In this document: positions 60,390 through 64,000 of the stretch, one piece after another
Layout of the letters: every line of letters starts with the position of its first letter
Numbering within the stretch: position 1 is the stretch's first letter
NCBI GenBank assembly: GCA_025141675.1
Contig: CP081161.1
Coordinates: 1,586,001 to 1,650,000, forward strand
DNA length: 64,000 nt
Reading direction: 5' to 3'
From: Rhodobacteraceae bacterium S2214
GTDB lineage: Bacteria > Pseudomonadota > Alphaproteobacteria > Rhodobacterales > Rhodobacteraceae
Notes under the pieces: model-generated
The model's input: the letters and a program-made list of their open reading frames with translations, nothing else
Databases searched by the model: none
Told to the model about the DNA's origin: nothing
Position numbers and translations under genes: made by a program

Positions 60390-60438
60390 TCCTTTATTAA
60401 CTGACGCGAATGTTACCTCCCACGAAACACTGCATACT

Positions 60439-60742
60439 ATATGTTGTTTTTGGGGTGTTCGAAAAACATCATATGGTTCCATGAAATCCCAAAAAGGTGT
60501 TGATCGGTGGGCGAACATAGGTCACAACATAAGCACGGCAACGACGAGAACATGACAACAAGGGGCGAAAAAGAACCCCACCGGCAAAAGCAGGTTTCAT
60601 ACAGGCCTCGTCATTACCGAACGAAGAGATCCGGCGCGCGAGCGAGCAGACATCCCCCCAGGTGGCGCGCGCAGCTGGACGAGCCCGATAAGGGCAGAAG
60701 GTGGCGAATTGAGCAGTGGCAGCAGCTCAGTTCGCCATTTTC
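60439..60742 (+). ncRNA. mraZ 5' leader, UpsM-like sRNA candidate
   Basis: No credible gene lies between 60185 and 60786. A TACTAT hexamer at 60435-60440 could be a -10 element. ATATGTTGTTTTT (60439-60451) pairs with AAAAACATCATAT (60462-60474) with one mismatch. Near the end GGCGAATTGAGC (60703-60714) pairs with GCTCAGTTCGCC (60725-60736; one G-U) and is followed by ATTTTC, a terminator-like hairpin 45 bp before mraZ. In Rhodobacter the dcw leader yields the abundant sRNA UpsM by partial termination and RNase E cleavage. Identity here is by position and structure only. Confidence 0.5.
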
Positions 60743-60786
60743 ACATCTAACGCCGATTTGGGCACATCAGAGAGGACCAAGGGACA

Positions 60787-61281
60787 GTGGTCTTGAGTTT
60801 TACAGGCGAACACACCCAAAAGGTGGACAGCAAGGGACGCATGTCGATCCCTGCTGATTTTCGTCGTGTGCTTGAGGCTGGCGATCCCGAATGGACCACT
60901 GGCCTATCTCCCCGCATGTATCTTCTTTATGGCGATCACCTGAAAAACGAACTGCACGGCTACACCGTGGAAGAGTTCAATAAGGTCGTCGATCAAATCA
61001 ACGCATTGCCTCGTGGGTCTGACGCGAAAAAACGCCTGTCCCGGCTGTTTATCGGTCAATCCATCAAGCTGGACGTTGATAAGGATGGTCGCACTGTCAT
61101 GCCCATCAAGCAGCGCCAGAAACTTGGCCTGAAAGACGGTGAGCTGTATTTCAGCGGCCTTGGTGATCACTTCGAGATTTGGAAAGCCGAAACCTATACC
61201 GAGGAAGTCGGCGATAACATGGCCGATTGGCTTGAAGGGCAGGGCGACGACTTTGATCCGCTCAGCCTGTTGGACGGATAA
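60787..61281 (+). CDS. mraZ: MraZ, transcriptional regulator of the dcw cluster
   Basis: 164 aa, GTG start at 60787 with AGAGGA/AAGGGA upstream. Two AbrB-like halves: [33 protein letters not shown] and [44 protein letters not shown]. MraZ binds phased TGGGN repeats upstream of its own operon. It heads mraZ-rsmH-ftsL-ftsI. Confidence 0.95.
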   Translation: MVLSFTGEHTQKVDSKGRMSIPADFRRVLEAGDPEWTTGLSPRMYLLYGDHLKNELHGYTVEEFNKVVDQINALPRGSDAKKRLSRLFIGQSIKLDVDKDGRTVMPIKQRQKLGLKDGELYFSGLGDHFEIWKAETYTEEVGDNMADWLEGQGDDFDPLSLLDG

Positions 61282-61286
61282 AGAAT

Positions 61287-62270
61287 ATGTCAGCTGCCGC
61301 AGACCAAAACGACCCTCACATTCCTGTCCTGATCCGGCCGCTTATCCAAGCGGTCGCACCTGTCTCTGGCGTTTGGCTGGATGGCACGTTCGGGGCGGGG
61401 GGGTACACACGTGAATTGCTGGCCGCCGGCGCGGATAAAGTGATCGGTGTGGATCGCGATCCATTGGCGTTTGAATTGGCCGAACCGTGGACCAAAGATT
61501 TCGGCGACCGGATTGAGTTGGTTGAGGGTGTGTTTTCACGGCTCGACGAATATGCGTCTGATCTGGACGGGATCGTGCTGGATCTGGGTGTATCGTCGAT
61601 GCAGTTGGATTTGGCCGAACGTGGCTTTTCTTTCATGCGCGACGGACCTTTGGATATGCGTATGTCGCAGGACGGGCTGTCTGCAGCCGACATCTGCAAC
61701 ACCTATGATGAAGAAGAAATCGCCAGCATTATCTTCCTGTATGGCGAAGAACGCGCATCGCGTCGCATTGCCAAAGCCATCGTCGCGGCGCGTCCGTTGG
61801 AAACAACGCTGGAATTGGCAAAGATCGTTGAAGGCTGTTTGCCACGTTCAAAGCCCGGTCAATCGCATCCCGCGACGCGGACGTTCCAAGCGCTACGGAT
61901 TGCGGTGAACAACGAATATGGTGAGCTGGCAGAGGGCCTTATGGCCGCTGAACGTGCGCTCAAGCCTGGCGGGCAGCTTGCTGTCGTGACCTTCCATTCA
62001 GTCGAAGATCGCATGGTCAAACGGTTCCTGCAGGCCCGTGGCGGCGGCATGGCCAATGCAAACCGCTACGCGCCCGCGACCGAAGAAATTGCTGCTGCCT
62101 TTAAGGTGACAAAGCGCAAGGCCATCGGGCCGGATGAACAAGAATTAGCTGAAAACCCAAGATCACGTTCCGCGAAACTGCGCGTGGCCACCAGAACAGA
62201 CGTTCCGGCGGCGGACATTGATCCAGCGGACTTGGGGATGCCAATGAAGAAGAAAAAGGGAAAACGGTGA
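61287..62270 (+). CDS. rsmH: 16S rRNA (cytosine1402-N4)-methyltransferase
   Basis: 327 aa (MraW). [51 protein letters not shown] is the SAM-binding start; [33 protein letters not shown] and [19 protein letters not shown] with [16 protein letters not shown] are family hallmarks. It methylates C1402 in the ribosomal decoding centre. Five bp after mraZ. Confidence 0.97.
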   Translation: MSAAADQNDPHIPVLIRPLIQAVAPVSGVWLDGTFGAGGYTRELLAAGADKVIGVDRDPLAFELAEPWTKDFGDRIELVEGVFSRLDEYASDLDGIVLDLGVSSMQLDLAERGFSFMRDGPLDMRMSQDGLSAADICNTYDEEEIASIIFLYGEERASRRIAKAIVAARPLETTLELAKIVEGCLPRSKPGQSHPATRTFQALRIAVNNEYGELAEGLMAAERALKPGGQLAVVTFHSVEDRMVKRFLQARGGGMANANRYAPATEEIAAAFKVTKRKAIGPDEQELAENPRSRSAKLRVATRTDVPAADIDPADLGMPMKKKKGKR

Positions 62271-62632
62271 TGCGGGGGCTCATGTTGTTTGTGGGGGCCA
62301 TTATGGTGATGGCGCTGGGGTTTTGGTCATATCAAGAGAACTACAAAACCCGTGATGCGATTTCCGAGGTCCGCAAGTTGCACCGCGAAATTGGTGCGGC
62401 GCATGAACGTATCGGCATGTTGCGCGCGGAATGGGCTTACCTGAACCGTCCGGACCGCCTGCGTGATCTGGCTGAGCTGAATTATGAACGTCTTGGCCTT
62501 CTACCATTGATGCCGGATGCATTCGGTCAGGTTGACCACATCATTTATCCATTGCCGGAAATCCTGCCGATCACTGATCCGATTGACGTCAACAACTACG
62601 TTCCAGAACCAACCGACGAGGATCCGCTATGA
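62270..62632 (+). CDS. ftsL: Cell-division protein FtsL
   Basis: 120 aa. One N-terminal membrane segment (LMLFVGAIMVMALGFWSY), then a short coiled coil (ISEVRKLHREIGAAHERIGMLRAEWAYLNRPDRLRDLAE) and a C-terminal tail. It is a bitopic divisome component that pairs with FtsB and FtsQ. Start at 62270 gives a one-base TGATG overlap with rsmH; a GTG at 62267 is an alternative. It overlaps ftsI by ATGA. Confidence 0.92.
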   Translation: MRGLMLFVGAIMVMALGFWSYQENYKTRDAISEVRKLHREIGAAHERIGMLRAEWAYLNRPDRLRDLAELNYERLGLLPLMPDAFGQVDHIIYPLPEILPITDPIDVNNYVPEPTDEDPL

Positions 62633-64000
62633 TCCGCACGCCCCTGCGCCCGCTTGCCCGTATTCTCAAAGCCCGTGATCAGGGCGAAGACACGAAAGCG
62701 ATTGAAAAAGAGAACATCCGCCTGCGTCATGAAGAAATGGCTGATCAGGCACGAATGCGCGCCGAAGGGCGTTTGCTTGTTCTTGGGGCTGCATTCTTCG
62801 TGGCGTTTATGACGATTGGTCTGCGCATGGGCACGCTTGCGGGCACCGTCGCGGAAGAACCGCGCGCGGTTGCCAACGGCAACCCGATTATCGGCCAACG
62901 GTCCGATATTGTGGACCGCAACGGGCGGATCATGGCCACGAACCTTGAAACATTCAGTCTTTATGCCCACCCGCAAGACATGGTTGATCCTGCAAACGCA
63001 GCGACGCAGCTTGCCGCCATTTTCCCTGAAATGGACGAAAAAGAACTGCTCGAAGACTTCACAGGGTCGCGCAAATTTCTGTGGGTCCGCAGACAGTTAA
63101 GTCCTGAACAAATGCAGCAGGTCCACGATATCGGCTCTCCGGGGTTGTTGTTCGGTCCGCGTGAAATGCGGCTCTATCCAAACGGTCCTGTCGCCGCACA
63201 CATCCTCGGTGGTGCGTCCTACGGGCGTGAAGGCGTGGCTAGTGCCGAAGTGATTGGTGTCGCAGGCGTTGAACGTCAATTCGACAACTTCCTACGCGAT
63301 CCGGCAAGCGAAGGTGCGCCGCTGGAGCTGTCGCTTGATTTGACCGTGCAGGCCACGACCGAAGAAGTGTTGCACGGCGGTATGACGTTGATGAACGCCA
63401 AAGGTGCTGCATCCGTATTGATGGACGTGCACACAGGCGAAATCATCGCGATGGCGTCTTTGCCGGACTTCGACCCTAATAACCGCCCGCAGGTTTTGTT
63501 GACGGGCGATCAATCAGACAGCCCATTGTTTAACCGCGCGGTGCAGGGGGTGTATGAACTCGGCTCGACATTCAAAATCTTCGCGGTAGCACAGGCCATG
63601 GAACTTGGTTTGATCAACGCGAACACGATGATCGATACTAAAGGTCCGCTAACGTGGGGTCGTTTCCGCATCCGCGATTTCCACGACTACGGGGCGCAAT
63701 TGTCCGCAACGGACATCATCGTGAAGTCGTCCAACATCGGCACCGCTCGCATTGCATTGCAATTAGGTGGCACCCGTCAACGCGATTTCCTGGGTGAACT
63801 CGGCTTCTTAGAAGCCACGCCTGTGGAAATGATTGAAGCGCCGTCAGGTGCGCCATTACTACCGCGTAACTGGTCTGAAATCTCAACGATGACAATCTCT
63901 TACGGGCACGGCATTTCGACGTCACCGCTGCATTTGGCCGCTGGATACGCGTCGCTTTTGAACGGCGGTACGAAGGTTGAGCCGACATTGCTGCGTCAAC
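62629..64000 (+). CDS. ftsI: Peptidoglycan transpeptidase FtsI (PBP3), N-terminal part
   Basis: Open to the right edge (457 codons seen). One membrane segment (LLVLGAAFFVAFMTIGLRMG, about 49-68) precedes a pedestal domain (RSDIVDRNGRIMATN) and the transpeptidase domain, whose active-site serine is in YELGSTFKIF (SxxK, about S313) and SSN about 367-369. KTG lies beyond the window. It is the septal PBP of the divisome. It overlaps ftsL by ATGA. Confidence 0.96.
   Translation, partial: MIRTPLRPLARILKARDQGEDTKAIEKENIRLRHEEMADQARMRAEGRLLVLGAAFFVAFMTIGLRMGTLAGTVAEEPRAVANGNPIIGQRSDIVDRNGRIMATNLETFSLYAHPQDMVDPANAATQLAAIFPEMDEKELLEDFTGSRKFLWVRRQLSPEQMQQVHDIGSPGLLFGPREMRLYPNGPVAAHILGGASYGREGVASAEVIGVAGVERQFDNFLRDPASEGAPLELSLDLTVQATTEEVLHGGMTLMNAKGAASVLMDVHTGEIIAMASLPDFDPNNRPQVLLTGDQSDSPLFNRAVQGVYELGSTFKIFAVAQAMELGLINANTMIDTKGPLTWGRFRIRDFHDYGAQLSATDIIVKSSNIGTARIALQLGGTRQRDFLGELGFLEATPVEMIEAPSGAPLLPRNWSEISTMTISYGHGISTSPLHLAAGYASLLNGGTKVEPTLLRQ

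Noticed and set aside
60507..60857. 116-aa frame in the mraZ leader
   Set aside because: Low-complexity Arg/His-rich translation, no ribosome-binding site, overlaps the mraZ start and the hairpins.

Overview
The window reads as chromosomal DNA of an alphaproteobacterium of the Rhodobacterales (roseobacter group). Supporting signs are the helicase-S4-fdxA-carD order, a complete Sox cluster with soxCD, an ALAS-type hemA, pyruvate carboxylase, LexA boxes of the alphaproteobacterial GTTC-N7-GTTC type, a tRNA-His with A73 and no encoded G-1, and a DUF1127 gene followed by hairpins with CCTCCTCCC loops (the CcaF1/CcsR locus known from Rhodobacter). Genes are dense, often overlap by ATGA, and I see no IS element, prophage or CRISPR array.

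Layout. 1-4 kb (minus): a pepF fragment, a DNA ligase/exonuclease repair pair, an alpha/beta hydrolase and an SCP2 protein. 4-9 kb (plus): TPR protein, SUV3-like helicase, S4 protein, ferredoxin, CarD. 9-14 kb: purD, divergent xseA, then ribB-ribH-nusB. 14-19 kb: two small secreted proteins, a candidate 6S RNA with its own promoter, an ArsR/SRPBCC pair under a double palindromic operator, a DUF481 outer-membrane protein, a LysR regulator, LexA-boxed mmcB and tRNA-His. 19-36 kb: a sulfur-oxidation island, soxRS divergent from soxVWXYZA, then soxBCDEF, DUF302, hemA, flanked by two YeeE/YedE transporters and followed by two exported metallo-beta-lactamase-fold proteins. Similar ATTC...GAAT palindromes in front of four of its units suggest one SoxR/BigR-type regulon. 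36-43 kb: tRNA-Tyr, rlmB, a candidate sRNA, and a his cluster (hisB, hisH, hisA, hisF, hisE) interleaved with small exported-protein genes. 43-57 kb: tRNA-Gly, pyc, a membrane AraC regulator divergent from a hydrolase, three oxidoreductases, LexA-boxed uvrD, LysE exporter. 57-64 kb: a soluble PAS chemoreceptor, the DUF1127/CcsR-type sRNA array, apbC, and the start of the division/cell-wall cluster (mraZ, rsmH, ftsL, ftsI).

The most interesting material is non-coding: (i) seven tandem anti-Shine-Dalgarno hairpins behind the DUF1127 gene, against four in the described Rhodobacter locus; (ii) a 600-bp mraZ leader with six phased TGGRN MraZ-type boxes, four clustered GANTC sites, a perfect DnaA box, a CtrA-like site and two long hairpins, at the position of the Rhodobacter UpsM sRNA; (iii) the shared operators of the sulfur island; (iv) a 6S-like RNA; and (v) two enzymes whose recognisable folds have lost canonical metal ligands (the GTP-cyclohydrolase-like half of RibB and one metallo-beta-lactamase-fold protein).

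All assignments come from reading the sequence; no database search was possible. Start codons were chosen by family length, signal peptides, ribosome-binding sites and overlaps.
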